Part shown: positions 33,176-42,659 of the stretch, piece by piece
Numbering within the stretch: the stretch's first letter is position 1
Layout: each line of letters begins with the position of its first letter
DNA from: Sabethes cyaneus
Lineage: Eukaryota; Arthropoda; Insecta; Diptera; Culicidae
NCBI RefSeq assembly: GCF_943734655.1
Contig: NC_071354.1
Location: 903,001-967,000 of the forward strand
DNA: 64,000 bases
Direction: 5' to 3'
The notes under the pieces: model-generated
The model's input: the letters and a program-made list of their open reading frames with translations, nothing else
Database searches by the model: none
Told to the model about the DNA's origin: nothing
Translations under genes and position numbers: made by a program

Positions 33176-33322
33176 CTGAAGATAGAATTAACAAAAGGGC
33201 GAATGCCGCAAACGTAAACAAACCGAGTCAGGGTTGATTTTCCTATGCTGGTCCAGCAAAAAGTAACTCTCTCCCGTTTTGTTTACCTTTGCGACATTCG
33301 CCCTTATGCTAATTCTATCTAG
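33176..33322. mobile_element. 147-bp MITE with 8-bp target duplication
   Basis: Inverted arms: left AGATAGAATTAACAAAAGGG and CGAATGCCGCAAACGTAAAC; right is the complement of AGATAGAATTAGCATAAGGG and CGAATGTCGCAAAGGTAAAC. The flanking duplication TATTACAA lies at 33168-33175 and 33323-33330. An 8-bp duplication suggests the hAT or P superfamily. No coding capacity. Confidence 0.82.
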
Positions 33323-33330
33323 TATTACAA

Positions 33331-34085
33331 TGATGAAATTTGAAAAATAATCTGGTCGCTCTGCTCGATATAAAACGTCAATGTCTGATTGGCTGTAAAA
33401 AATCTAAAAGTAAACATATTTGTTAAAACTTTTTTTTGTGAATATGTGAAATTTGGAAAATTTTGCATTGTTGTCAAAACTACTGTTGATTTCTGGGCAA
33501 AAATCTCTTGCAAAAAACTCATCGTATTTATTCTCAAAACACGTCACAAACAAACTTCTGGGTAAGGAAAATTTAAAGCTTGCTTTGAATAATGTCTTTA
33601 AAATAAGGAATTTAAAGTTAAGAATGGTATGGTAAAGATTTCTAGACTCCAAATTCACCCGGGCATATTTTTGAATACTGAGTTATTATTTTTCGATAAT
33701 ATGCGGTAATATTTCAACAAAATCTAATAGCTAGAGTATGAAGCATTAAGTAGTAAATAATTTAGGGTTGTGGATTAAGCCAAACCTAATTATTTTAACA
33801 CTGTTTCCTATGATAAACAGTTATCTATTGGCCATTATCATTACCGTTAGTTAAAATCGGAATTAACCAGATTTGTATCTATATTATTACCGAATTCAGA
33901 GAGTATATGCAGCTTATATGCATATGCAGGAAAACGATAAACATCATGATACTGACTAGGACGGTTTATTCGCGAGATAAGATAGAACATGTCGTCGTTA
34001 ACTTGATCTAAGAATTTTATTTAAAAATTGTGGCTAAATTTGCTCTGTCTATGAACCACCCAATTTACTTTCATTTTTAGATAAC
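33331..34085. other. intergenic region upstream of the ZAD zinc-finger gene
   Basis: Noncoding. A possible 3' splice site (CTTTCATTTTTAG) ends at 34080, 5 bp before the start codon, so a noncoding first exon may lie in this region. Confidence 0.4.
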
Positions 34086-35341
34086 ATGGATCTAGAAGAG
34101 TCAGTGCTTTGTCGTCTTTGTCTTCAGTCAAACGCTCCCTCATTAATGGTGTCGTTGAATCAGAATGAGGGATTGGTAAAAGCTATATTTCATATCACTA
34201 GTGTTGAGGTAGGTTATTGATGAATTTTTATATCGTCCATTGCTATAGCAGTAAAAAAATTTACTCCTAAGGCACTCATGAGCGTTAACTTCGATGTCTA
34301 CATGTGCTTCACTTGTCAAAATCTTTTGGAACAGTGCATCCAATTCCGTACTGCCTGTATTTGTAATGATGCCATTTTTCGTAAAACTTATGTTAAACAG
34401 AGTGATGAAAATGAGGTACAATCCAATGCCTGTTCAAAAGACGGCGTAGTTAAATTGGAAATCAAACCAATAATCGAAGCAATGAAATATGAGCCAGAAT
34501 CCAACGATGATAGTGACTCTAAACCGGAACGTGAGGAATACTCTTCCGTAGAAGATAAACCAGCGTTAATAGAAATTTGTGAAAAGATCAGGAAAAAGCG
34601 TGGAAGAAAACCGAGAAAAACTAAAAGTTCAACTTCAACTCGATCTAAGCCACATAAGGTGCAGTGTCAAATTTGCGGTAAAATGATTGCGAGCACCAAC
34701 CTTGGTGCACATCAGCAGATTCATGATCCCAATAGACCGAAGCTTGTGTGTCCCCATTGTCCAGCACAATATACGGAATCAAAGCGTTTAAAATTGCACA
34801 TTAACAATAAACACACGCATGAAGTGCAATTCTCATGTGACCGCTGTGGCAAAACTTTTGCATCACCAGATTCTCTTAGGGTACATTACATTGCGCTGCA
34901 CACCGATATTAAAAAGTACGATTTAACAATTATCAGTGTTCTTTTGACGCAAAATGTTGATAATTTTAGGTATGAATGCACACTTTGCGGTGAGAAATTT
35001 TCGCGATCAACATCTCGGAGGCATCACTACAAAATGGTTCATACAACTATTCGCCCTTATGAATGTGAATATTGCGAACGCACTTTCAAGTTTAAGTATG
35101 TAAATCTACACTCGTTTATTGAATGTCGCTTGACTATTATTATAATTCTTTCAGATGTGATCTAACGCTACACACGAGAACCCACACTGGCGAAAAGCCC
35201 TTTGAATGCGATATTTGTCATAAAACCTTCAACAAAAGCTATAATGTTGTAATTCATAAGAAATCACACCAGAATGAAATCGAAAGGGCTGCTGAAAAGG
35301 CAATGAAGATGGTGCAAAATTCAGTTCAAAATGCTTACTAA
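34086..35341 (+). CDS. ZAD-type C2H2 zinc-finger protein
   Basis: A predicted nuclear DNA-binding protein of the arthropod ZAD-ZnF class. Spliced CDS: 34086-34208, 34272-34915, 34970-35095, 35155-35341; 359 residues. The ZAD at about 1-75 has its zinc pairs CRLC and CFTC, then FRTACICNDAIF. Next is an acidic stretch and an AT-hook-like basic block KRGRKPRKTK. Six C2H2 fingers follow from about residue 174: CQICGKMI (degenerate), CPHCPAQY, CDRCGKTF, CTLCGEKF, CEYCERTF and CDICHKTF; fingers 5 and 6 are joined by HTGEKPFE. Each splice is supported by restored motifs: exons 2-3 give KKYECTLCGEKF and exons 3-4 give FKFKCDLTLHTRTH, completing finger 5. The first intron (63 nt) joins the two halves of the ZAD. 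The specific orthologue was not recognised; the DNA target is unknown. Confidence 0.9.
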
Positions 35342-35783
35342 CTAGCATAGGATTTCTTTTTATATAAATTACGTTCTCAAATACGCCGGATTAATTTTTT
35401 ATGTTTCACATGTCTTAACTGTTGCGTAAAACAGAATCAGTGTCCAGATATTACGATCAATTTTTTTCATTTATATAGGTAATATTTTTTTCGGTAATTA
35501 TTTTAAGAGGTCCAGTAAAGCACGACGTTAAACATTAGGCTATAGGTATATGAATTGTATATAATATAGTCGACAATAAGCCAAATAAAAAATAGAAAAT
35601 AAAGACGCAAATTTCCGTTACTTTTACGAAGGTAAAAAAAGCGAAGCCTTGGGTATAAAACATCTAAAATTTGCCCTTTCTGTATTGACAGACTTTGCAC
35701 CCGGTTAATAGAGCACAGAACAATTACGGACTAGTGCACACCGCCCAGTCTGTATTCGAAGATACGACGACTGGGTTGTTAAG
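35342..35783. other. 3' flank of the zinc-finger gene
   Basis: Noncoding. AATAAA motifs at 35584-35589 and 35598-35603 are the nearest poly(A) signal candidates on the plus strand, which would give a 3' UTR of about 250 bp. Confidence 0.45.
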
Positions 35784-36142
35784 ATCAGCATCAGGAATAG
35801 TTCGATCAATTTGACTCAATTTTAATTTATTGGTAGCGTCTCAGCCAAGCAAAATTTGCAAAAATATGAGACATTTATAGAACTAATTATTATTTACAGT
35901 TTTGTTGAATAAAACTAAACTGTATTTTTTGTATTTATAATGCTATTTTACAGCTGCTATTCCATTGGTAAAATGGTAACCAAATGAACGTTTTTTTTTT
36001 GTATGTCAGAAGGGCATTGGGTTAAAAGGCCACTGTGGCAGGCCTCGATTGCTGTACACAGTTTACGGACCGCTAATACCTCTCAACTCATACCCATTGA
36101 TGGAGTTGAGCGGGATAGTTGTAATCCTGTGCCCCAATTCGG

Positions 36143-36380
36143 TGTTAGTGTAGCAACGATGCAGCCACCTTTATATTCGTTACTTTGAGCGGTGTCGGTG
36201 TATATGTGTAGAGTTAGCGGTTAGCGTGTAGAGCAGAGCAGAGGCGCAGTGCAAATGCGTCATTATACTTTTATATACTGTACGGTGAACACGTGTATCG
36301 TGTATTATTGTCGTTCTTAATAAAGTTTGCAGTTTAAGTTTAAACGGTGTCTTTTTTCTTTAGCCTACTTTAATCGAATA
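36143..36380 (+). repeat. copia 5' LTR
   Basis: 238 bp, beginning TGTTAGTGTAGCAACG and ending TTTAATCGAATA, identical by eye to 40450-40687. AATAAA lies at 36319-36324. Flanked on the outside by TTCGG (36138-36142). Confidence 0.97.
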
Positions 36381-36394
36381 GGTTATGGGCCCAG
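36381..36394 (+). promoter_or_regulatory. copia primer-binding site (initiator-Met tRNA, internal)
   Basis: GGTTATGGGCCCAG follows the LTR with no spacer. It is complementary to the anticodon stem-loop of initiator-Met tRNA (CTGGGCCCATAACC), the internal site used by Drosophila copia, rather than to a tRNA 3' end. Confidence 0.88.
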
Positions 36395-36491
36395 TAGTCG
36401 TCTGTAGTGCGCGAATTTAAATTGTACGACAGTGAACTTTTGCGAATTAGTTTGTGCTTCTGAACTTGAGCGGTCGTTTGTGAAAAACAAA

Positions 36492-39400
36492 ATGGCTGAC
36501 GCGAAGGTAACAGTGGAGAAGCTAACCGATAGCAATTACGCCATATGGAAATTTAAAATTCGTTTGTTGCTAACGCGAGAAAAAGTGCTTAAAGTTGTCA
36601 CTGAGCCAAAGCCTGAAAACCCGGATGAAACATGGCTTTCGAATGATGAAAAGGCGCAGGCCATTATCGGGTTGGCGTTGGAGGATAACCAACTAATTCA
36701 CGTTATGCAAATGGAGACGGCAAAGCAGATGTGGGATGCGCTGAAAAGTTACCATGAACGCGCGTCCCTATCTAGTATTATTCACACAGTGCGTCTGTTA
36801 ATTATGTTGCGAATGCCCGAAAACGGGAACATGGCTGAGCACCTGAAAAATATGACGGCTTTGCGGTTGCGGTTAACAGCACTTGGGGAAGAAGTGAAGG
36901 ACAACTGGTTTGTAGCCTTGATGTTGTCAAGTCTTCCCGAATCATACGACGGTTTGATTGTTGCGCTGGAGAGCCGCCCGGATCAAGACCTGACTGTTGA
37001 GTTTATTAAGGGTAAGCTGCTTGATGAAGGACGACGTCGTGGAAATGTTACTACCGAGAAAGCTCTTGTGATAGGCGCCCCCAAGTTTACTGGCGGTGGC
37101 AATAAAAACCAGAGCTACAAAGAAAAAGCGAAAATCTGTCACTACTGTAAAAAGGAAGGACATTTCCGACGAGATTGCCGAAAGTTCCAGGATGATAGGA
37201 AGGAGAAAGAAAAAGCGAAGAATACCGTACAAAGAGCGAATGTTACTGTAAATTCTGAAGCTGGTCTCGAGCTGTGTTTGGCTGCAGGCGTATCTGGAAA
37301 TTCGAGTTTGTGGTATCTTGATTCTGGTGCTACATCTCATATGACAAATGATGCATCGCTACTGGAGGAATTCGATAGCTCCAAGGAAGTGCAAGTTTGC
37401 TTGGCAGATGGGAAAACCATCAAAGCAACAGGTAGTGGCACAGGCAGAACGGTTTCGGTTAATGGGGTTGGAAGTCGTGTAGAGCTGAAGCTTGAAAAAG
37501 TGTTTCACGTTCCTGCATTAGCCGGTAATTTACTTTCCATAAGTAAAATTGCTGACTTGGGATTCATAGTGCAATTTGATGAAAAAGAGTGTCGAGTGCT
37601 GAAAGGAAACGATTCAGTGTTAGTTGGACAACGCAAAGGCGGGCTGTATCATTTGAAACAGTGTTCAGAAAAAGCTTTCACAGTTGGTTCAACACACAGT
37701 GAACTGTGTGCGCACTTGTGGCATCGTCGATTTGGGCATAGAGATCCGGCAGCTGTATCGAAAGTAGTGCGTGACAATCTGGGATACGGATTGAAAATTG
37801 AATCCTGTGCTGTGCAATCTGTGTGTGGATCATGTTGCGAGGGAAAGATGAGCCGCGATTCCTTTCCTAAATTTTCTGAGCGGAAGTCTAGTGCAGTGGG
37901 GGACTTAATTCATAGCGATTTGGGTGGCCCGATGGAAGAGTCGACACCGAGCGGAAATCGTTTTTATATTGTACTAGTGGATGACTATAGTCGATATTCG
38001 GCAGTGTATCTCCTGAAAAGAAAAAATGATGCAGAGGACAAAATTCGTGAGTTTTTCAACCTGGTTAAGAATCAGTTCAATCGTTACCCGAGAAAAATAA
38101 GAACGGATGGTGGAGGTGAATTCACCAGTGCTTCATTGAAAAAGTTTTTCGTGGATAATGGAACAATACATGAAGTTACTGCCCCTTATTCACCGCAACA
38201 GAACGGTGTGTCGGAGCGAAAAAACCGTTATCTGGTTGAAATGATGCGGTGTATGCTTGCTGATAGTGGTGTGGGGAATAAATACTGGGGTGAAGCGATT
38301 TGTACTGCAAACTATTTGCAGAATCGTTTGCCGTCTTCGACAGTGGTTGCTACTCCATATGAATTGTGGCATGGTAAGAAACCATCGTATGGGCACCTGC
38401 GAATTTTCGGTGCTGAAGCTTATGTCCATATTCCTAAGGAGAGACGTCAGAAACTTGATGTGAAGGCGGAAAAATTGGTTTTTGTCGGGTATGCTGATGG
38501 TCGTAAAGCATATCGTTTTTTGAACACTGAAACAGATCGCATAACAATTAGTCGAGACGCCAAGTTCCTGGAAATGTGTAACAGAAAAGAAGTTACCAGA
38601 GAAGTCCAGTGTGATTCTGCTGGGACAGGAGGAGCAGTTGAGGTTCCACTCGTCCCGTCGAATGAAAATTTGATTGAATGTGTTGGCACGAATAGTGAGA
38701 TTCCTATACCGCTTTCGGAATCGGATGATTGTGGTTCGTCTTACGATGATGCTTCTGAGGGAACGTCGCCGTTTCGGGGTTTTCCGCTAGATGAAATTTC
38801 GCGACGATCCACTCGTCGCACGAAAGGGGTGCCACCAACAAGGCTCATTGAGGAAATATTTGCTGCTGATGCGCTTTCAAATGACAAAGTTGAGCCACGA
38901 AATTTCAAGGAAGCAATGAGTGGAGCTCGTAAGGAAAACTGGAAGTTAGCTATGCTGGATGAGTTGAAATCTCATGCTCAGAATGGGACTTGGAAGTTGG
39001 TGAACTTACCTGCTAACAGAAAACCAATAGGTTGCCGCTGGGTGTTCAAGTTGAAAAGAAATGCTTCTGGGGAAATCGTGAAACACAAAGCACGTCTTGT
39101 AGCACAAGGATATTCCCAAAAATTCGGTGAAGATTTCGATGAAACTTTTGCTCCTGTGACCAGACATACAACTCTTCGCGTGTTGTTGTCAGTGGCGAGC
39201 AGAAGAAAAATGACGTTAAAGCATTTCGATGTAAAAACGGCCTACTTATACGGCGATTTAAATGAAGAAATATATATGAGGCAGCCACCAGGTTTCGAAT
39301 TAAAGGGTAAAGAGCATATGGTATGCCTTTTGAATAAAAGTATTTATGGTTTGAAACAATCTGCGCGATGTTGGAATCAAAAGTTGCATGGTGTGCTTCT

Positions 39401-40421
39401 GAATATGGAATTCGTACAGAGTTCAACCGATGCTTGTTTATATACCAAAATAGTACATGGAAAATGTATATATCTTTTGGTATATGTGGATGATTTGCTG
39501 GTTTGCTGTGAAGATGAACTTGAAATAGATGTTGTATTTCGTTTGCTCAAGGATAAATTTGAAATGACAGACCTTGGCGAGCCGAACTATTTCTTGGGTC
39601 TCGAAATAAAGCGAGAAAATGGAAACTATAGTGTGTCAGTAGAAGGATACATACATCGTATTGCGGAGAGATTTGGGCTTCTCGACGCTAAAATAGCAAA
39701 AACACCGATGGAAGTGGGATATATAAAAATTGATGATAAAAGCTCTCTATTGTCAGACGTCACGATGTACAGAAGTCTAGTGGGTGCACTGTTGTATGTT
39801 TCTGTTTGCGCAAGGCCAGATATAGCAGCCAGTGCTACGATACTTGGGAGGAAAGTATCTTGTCCGACTGAGGCCGACTGGGTTGCCGCTAAACGAGTTG
39901 TTCGCTACCTATTGGGAACGAAACATTGGAATCTGTCCTACGATGATCCTAATGAAAATCTTTTAGGATATTCGGATGCTGATTGGGCAGGTGACATAAA
40001 AACTAGAAAATCAACATCAGGATATGTCTTCAAGCATGCCGGAGGAGCTGTTTCGTGGGCTAGTCGAAAACAGAGTTCTGTGACATTATCGTCCATGGAA
40101 TCGGAGTATATGGCTCTTAGCGAAGCGAGCCAGGAGTTGGTTTGGTTGCTGAGCTTGTTCGAAGATTTCGGTGAAAAACAGAAAGGTGCAGTGAAAATAT
40201 TTGAAGATAATCAAAGCTGTATCCGCTTTGTTAGTTCAGAAAGAGTTAATCGTAGATCGAAACATATTGAGACACGTGAATCTTATGTAAAAGAGTTATG
40301 TTCTGATAAGGTCATGGAATTGCATTATTGTTCGACTGAAGACATGGCAGCTGATATGCTAACCAAGCCTGTAGGATCAATTAAGCAGATGAAGTTTGCA
40401 AAGATGATGGGACTGATGTAA
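36492..40421 (+). CDS. copia gag-pol polyprotein
   Basis: 1309 codons without interruption. The start is the ATG of MADAKVTVEKL; the frame is open further upstream but without an ATG. Gag (with ADAKVTVEKL and the LTDSNYAIWKFKI block) carries a zinc knuckle CHYCKKEGHFRRDC at about 216. Aspartic protease motif LDSGATSHM at about 276. Integrase: HHCC zinc domain (WHRRFGH and CGSCCEGK) and a D,D-35-E core with the second Asp in RTDGGGEF (about 539) and Glu in VSERKNR (about 575). Reverse transcriptase has YVDDLLV at about 1000. RNase H includes YSDADWAG, SSMESEY and the C-terminal KHIETR. The order protease-integrase-RT-RNase H defines Ty1/copia. As in most copia elements one frame encodes everything. 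No inactivating change was seen. Confidence 0.96.
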   Translation: MADAKVTVEKLTDSNYAIWKFKIRLLLTREKVLKVVTEPKPENPDETWLSNDEKAQAIIGLALEDNQLIHVMQMETAKQMWDALKSYHERASLSSIIHTVRLLIMLRMPENGNMAEHLKNMTALRLRLTALGEEVKDNWFVALMLSSLPESYDGLIVALESRPDQDLTVEFIKGKLLDEGRRRGNVTTEKALVIGAPKFTGGGNKNQSYKEKAKICHYCKKEGHFRRDCRKFQDDRKEKEKAKNTVQRANVTVNSEAGLELCLAAGVSGNSSLWYLDSGATSHMTNDASLLEEFDSSKEVQVCLADGKTIKATGSGTGRTVSVNGVGSRVELKLEKVFHVPALAGNLLSISKIADLGFIVQFDEKECRVLKGNDSVLVGQRKGGLYHLKQCSEKAFTVGSTHSELCAHLWHRRFGHRDPAAVSKVVRDNLGYGLKIESCAVQSVCGSCCEGKMSRDSFPKFSERKSSAVGDLIHSDLGGPMEESTPSGNRFYIVLVDDYSRYSAVYLLKRKNDAEDKIREFFNLVKNQFNRYPRKIRTDGGGEFTSASLKKFFVDNGTIHEVTAPYSPQQNGVSERKNRYLVEMMRCMLADSGVGNKYWGEAICTANYLQNRLPSSTVVATPYELWHGKKPSYGHLRIFGAEAYVHIPKERRQKLDVKAEKLVFVGYADGRKAYRFLNTETDRITISRDAKFLEMCNRKEVTREVQCDSAGTGGAVEVPLVPSNENLIECVGTNSEIPIPLSESDDCGSSYDDASEGTSPFRGFPLDEISRRSTRRTKGVPPTRLIEEIFAADALSNDKVEPRNFKEAMSGARKENWKLAMLDELKSHAQNGTWKLVNLPANRKPIGCRWVFKLKRNASGEIVKHKARLVAQGYSQKFGEDFDETFAPVTRHTTLRVLLSVASRRKMTLKHFDVKTAYLYGDLNEEIYMRQPPGFELKGKEHMVCLLNKSIYGLKQSARCWNQKLHGVLLNMEFVQSSTDACLYTKIVHGKCIYLLVYVDDLLVCCEDELEIDVVFRLLKDKFEMTDLGEPNYFLGLEIKRENGNYSVSVEGYIHRIAERFGLLDAKIAKTPMEVGYIKIDDKSSLLSDVTMYRSLVGALLYVSVCARPDIAASATILGRKVSCPTEADWVAAKRVVRYLLGTKHWNLSYDDPNENLLGYSDADWAGDIKTRKSTSGYVFKHAGGAVSWASRKQSSVTLSSMESEYMALSEASQELVWLLSLFEDFGEKQKGAVKIFEDNQSCIRFVSSERVNRRSKHIETRESYVKELCSDKVMELHYCSTEDMAADMLTKPVGSIKQMKFAKMMGLM

Positions 40422-40440
40422 GATGATAGCAGCGATCGTT

Positions 40441-40449
40441 GAGGAGGAG
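40441..40449 (+). promoter_or_regulatory. copia polypurine tract
   Basis: GAGGAGGAG abuts the 3' LTR and would prime plus-strand DNA synthesis. Confidence 0.85.
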
Positions 40450-40687
40450 TGTTAGTGTAGCAACGATGCAGCCACCTTTATATTCGTTACTTTGAGCGGT
40501 GTCGGTGTATATGTGTAGAGTTAGCGGTTAGCGTGTAGAGCAGAGCAGAGGCGCAGTGCAAATGCGTCATTATACTTTTATATACTGTACGGTGAACACG
40601 TGTATCGTGTATTATTGTCGTTCTTAATAAAGTTTGCAGTTTAAGTTTAAACGGTGTCTTTTTTCTTTAGCCTACTTTAATCGAATA
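40450..40687 (+). repeat. copia 3' LTR
   Basis: 238 bp, no difference seen from the 5' LTR; followed by the second TTCGG duplication at 40688-40692. Confidence 0.97.
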
Positions 40688-40730
40688 TTCGGTACTACAT
40701 GGTTCATAAAGCCAATGACTGTCTTGGGGT

Positions 40731-41185
40731 TTAGGCTCCATACCTGATATGGAGTAAGAAGGAAACTTCCAAAGTTGTGCCTTGATAATGCAAGAGCTCC
40801 GCAATTGCAGAGCAGATGCGCTGAACTTTCAGGCAGGTGTCGGATGATACCTTGCCGATATTCTTTAAATGATAAAGAGCGGGCCTGTGTCCTGTTAGGA
40901 GTCCCGTGATTGTGCGTAGTTCACTACGAGTTAAATGGAGTAGTTTTTTAGCTACTGCAGGGTTTGGGTAGATAAATTGTTTAACTTGTCTACAACCCTG
41001 TGTTTGATTCCAACGGGATACTATTTCTAGCTTTTCCCATGTCATCAATTCACCTTTCACGGCGGATGTGGAGGTGCCCAGAAACGGTTCAGGACCAATA
41101 AATTGCTGAGCTGATTCTTGTTTTGCTAGGTTGTCAGCAAATTCATTGCCCTTGATTCCGCACTGACCGGGCACTGTCTCTACTG
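40731..41185 (-). pseudogene. LINE ORF2 C-terminal fragment with RNase H end
   Basis: The minus strand reads TVPGQCGIKGNEFADNLAKQ, the end of an RNase H domain (the GN..AD...K block), then FIGPEPFLGTSTSAVKGE, a VKQFIYPNPAVAKKLLHL segment and LRTITGLLTGHRPALYHL, ending HIRYGA and stop. RNase H in ORF2 occurs in the I, R1, LOA and related LINE groups. The frame is open but lacks everything upstream because of 5' truncation, so it cannot be functional. This family is distinct from LINE families A and B in the window. Confidence 0.8.
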
Positions 41186-41236
41186 CCAAATGAATAAAAA
41201 TTGAGTCAAAGTGATCAAACCATCCCTGATCAGCAT

Positions 41237-42657
41237 CGTAACTCGAAGCTATCATTCGACTGTACCGTCTCAGCAGAATTTGAAAAAGTTATTAGCTACA
41301 ATATTATAAAATTAGTTTACCTTAGACCTTAGACGATGCAGCGAATGTCAAACGAATCGAAATCCATCTCTTTATAATTAGTTTTTTAAATACTCCACAA
41401 GTATTAGACCACATACGTTATCCGTTAGATTGAGCTCCACTTGCTTTCGAACTTTTCTTATTCAGTCCGGCATGTCCCAAGCCTTGCATCATTACTCATT
41501 AACATCTTCGTAAATTAAATAATATAAGTAAATGAATAATAATAAGATTCCACTTTGGCTGTTTGTCGAGCATAAAAAACTTGCGTCGCTCTGCAAAATT
41601 TGCCATGGAACGATCCAGTCAATCTTGTTCAGTATTCAGGTCGATGTCTGCTAATTAACGTAGATTTGTTAGGGAATGTACTTGTTCGACCTTATTACAG
41701 GAAATTATCGACATGCCGGCATTACTGGAACATGTACTCATCAATTTACCCATCGGCTTCCTAACGATCTATTTGCAATATCCTTCCACGGGACATATTA
41801 CGGCCAAAATAACAAACCAAAAATCCACAAACAGTGCCCATCTACCATAAGTTTCTTTGTACATCGTTGATATCTGAATTATCATTGATTGCATGCAAAA
41901 CTGGACTCTTCTAAGGTGCTCAATCGCTCGCAAAAGTGCATTGTATCATTTCATCGATCATCGATGGCAAAAGAAAATAAAATCATGGACCAAGATGTTT
42001 CTGAGAAATTTACTCTCACAATGCCCAAATAACATTTTTACGTAATTGTTCTAAACTTGAATATATACAAAGAAAGCTTAATATGTTACACATCCACCCA
42101 TAAGAGAAAAAAAACATCTCCTGTTACAATCCTTTGTGGGTCTGCTTGCTACTCATACTTTTGAATTCGTTATGATTTTACAGCCCTGCAATTTGCGGTC
42201 AAGTGTGTTGGAATGAGTTTGGCCAATGCAGAAAGAAAAACATCGCTCGTCCCTGCCGTCGTATATTCTGCGCTCTCCATGCCTCTTTATGCACCCACAC
42301 AGCGTGTAAAAGGACTAGGGTCACGCTAAAAGAACATAATTTATTGCGTTAAATGATGCTCATCGTCCTATACGACTGTGACCGAGTCCCACCACAGGAT
42401 CAGATATTATGGGTGCATCCTTATCTTCGGGACGATTGTTTTCTGAGAATCAAGACGGAAACATTTTTTTTCAGTATAGTGTCATGTTCAGTTGGCGCCA
42501 CGAATATGATGATGCAGCACTGGTCGATGATTGCAATCGCGATGAAGTACAAAAATTATATATTTGCTATGTTGGTTGTGTTTCAACATTCCATTTGTTA
42601 CACCTTGCATTTGATGTTCGACATAGATTTTTGTTAACTTTGAAAGAAATTTACACG
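41237..42657. other. noncoding region
   Basis: No exon, RNA gene or transposon end supported. Short open frames only. Confidence 0.45.
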
Positions 42658-42659
42658 TA

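Larger units (their letters stand above)
36143..40687 (+). mobile_element. complete Ty1/copia LTR retrotransposon
   Basis: 4545 bp with two 238-bp LTRs that look identical, a 5-bp target duplication TTCGG (36138-36142 and 40688-40692), a primer site directly after the 5' LTR, a purine tract (GAGGAGGAG) directly before the 3' LTR, and one uninterrupted gag-pol frame. Inserted in the 3' UTR of the minus-strand LINE. Identical LTRs indicate very recent insertion, and every part needed for autonomous retrotransposition is present. Confidence 0.97.
35989..41185 (-). mobile_element. 5'-truncated LINE (RNase H-bearing) inserted in the hAT element, itself split by copia
   Basis: Minus orientation. 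The 3' poly(A) tail is the T run at about 35991-36000. The 3' UTR continues to 36142 and, across the copia insertion, from 40688 to 40730; coding sequence runs 40731-41185. A candidate target duplication CCAAATGAA occurs at 35980-35988 and 41186-41194 (inference; part of the hAT target is missing). Confidence 0.75.
35792..41228. mobile_element. hAT-type element (same family as 7591-7961), split by nested insertions
   Basis: Left end CAGGAATAGTTCGATCAATT at 35792; right end is the complement of CAGGGATGGTTTGATCAC finishing at 41228. An 8-bp duplication ATCAGCAT lies at 35784-35791 and 41229-41236. The left part (35792-35988) aligns with the left arm of the intact MITE; only 43 bp of the right arm remains (41186-41228). 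The roughly 5.2 kb in between belongs to a LINE and a copia element. Confidence 0.85.

Noticed and set aside
36432..36491. Upstream extension of the copia frame
   Set aside because: The extra 20 codons start at GTG; the first ATG at 36492 begins a typical copia Gag N-terminus.
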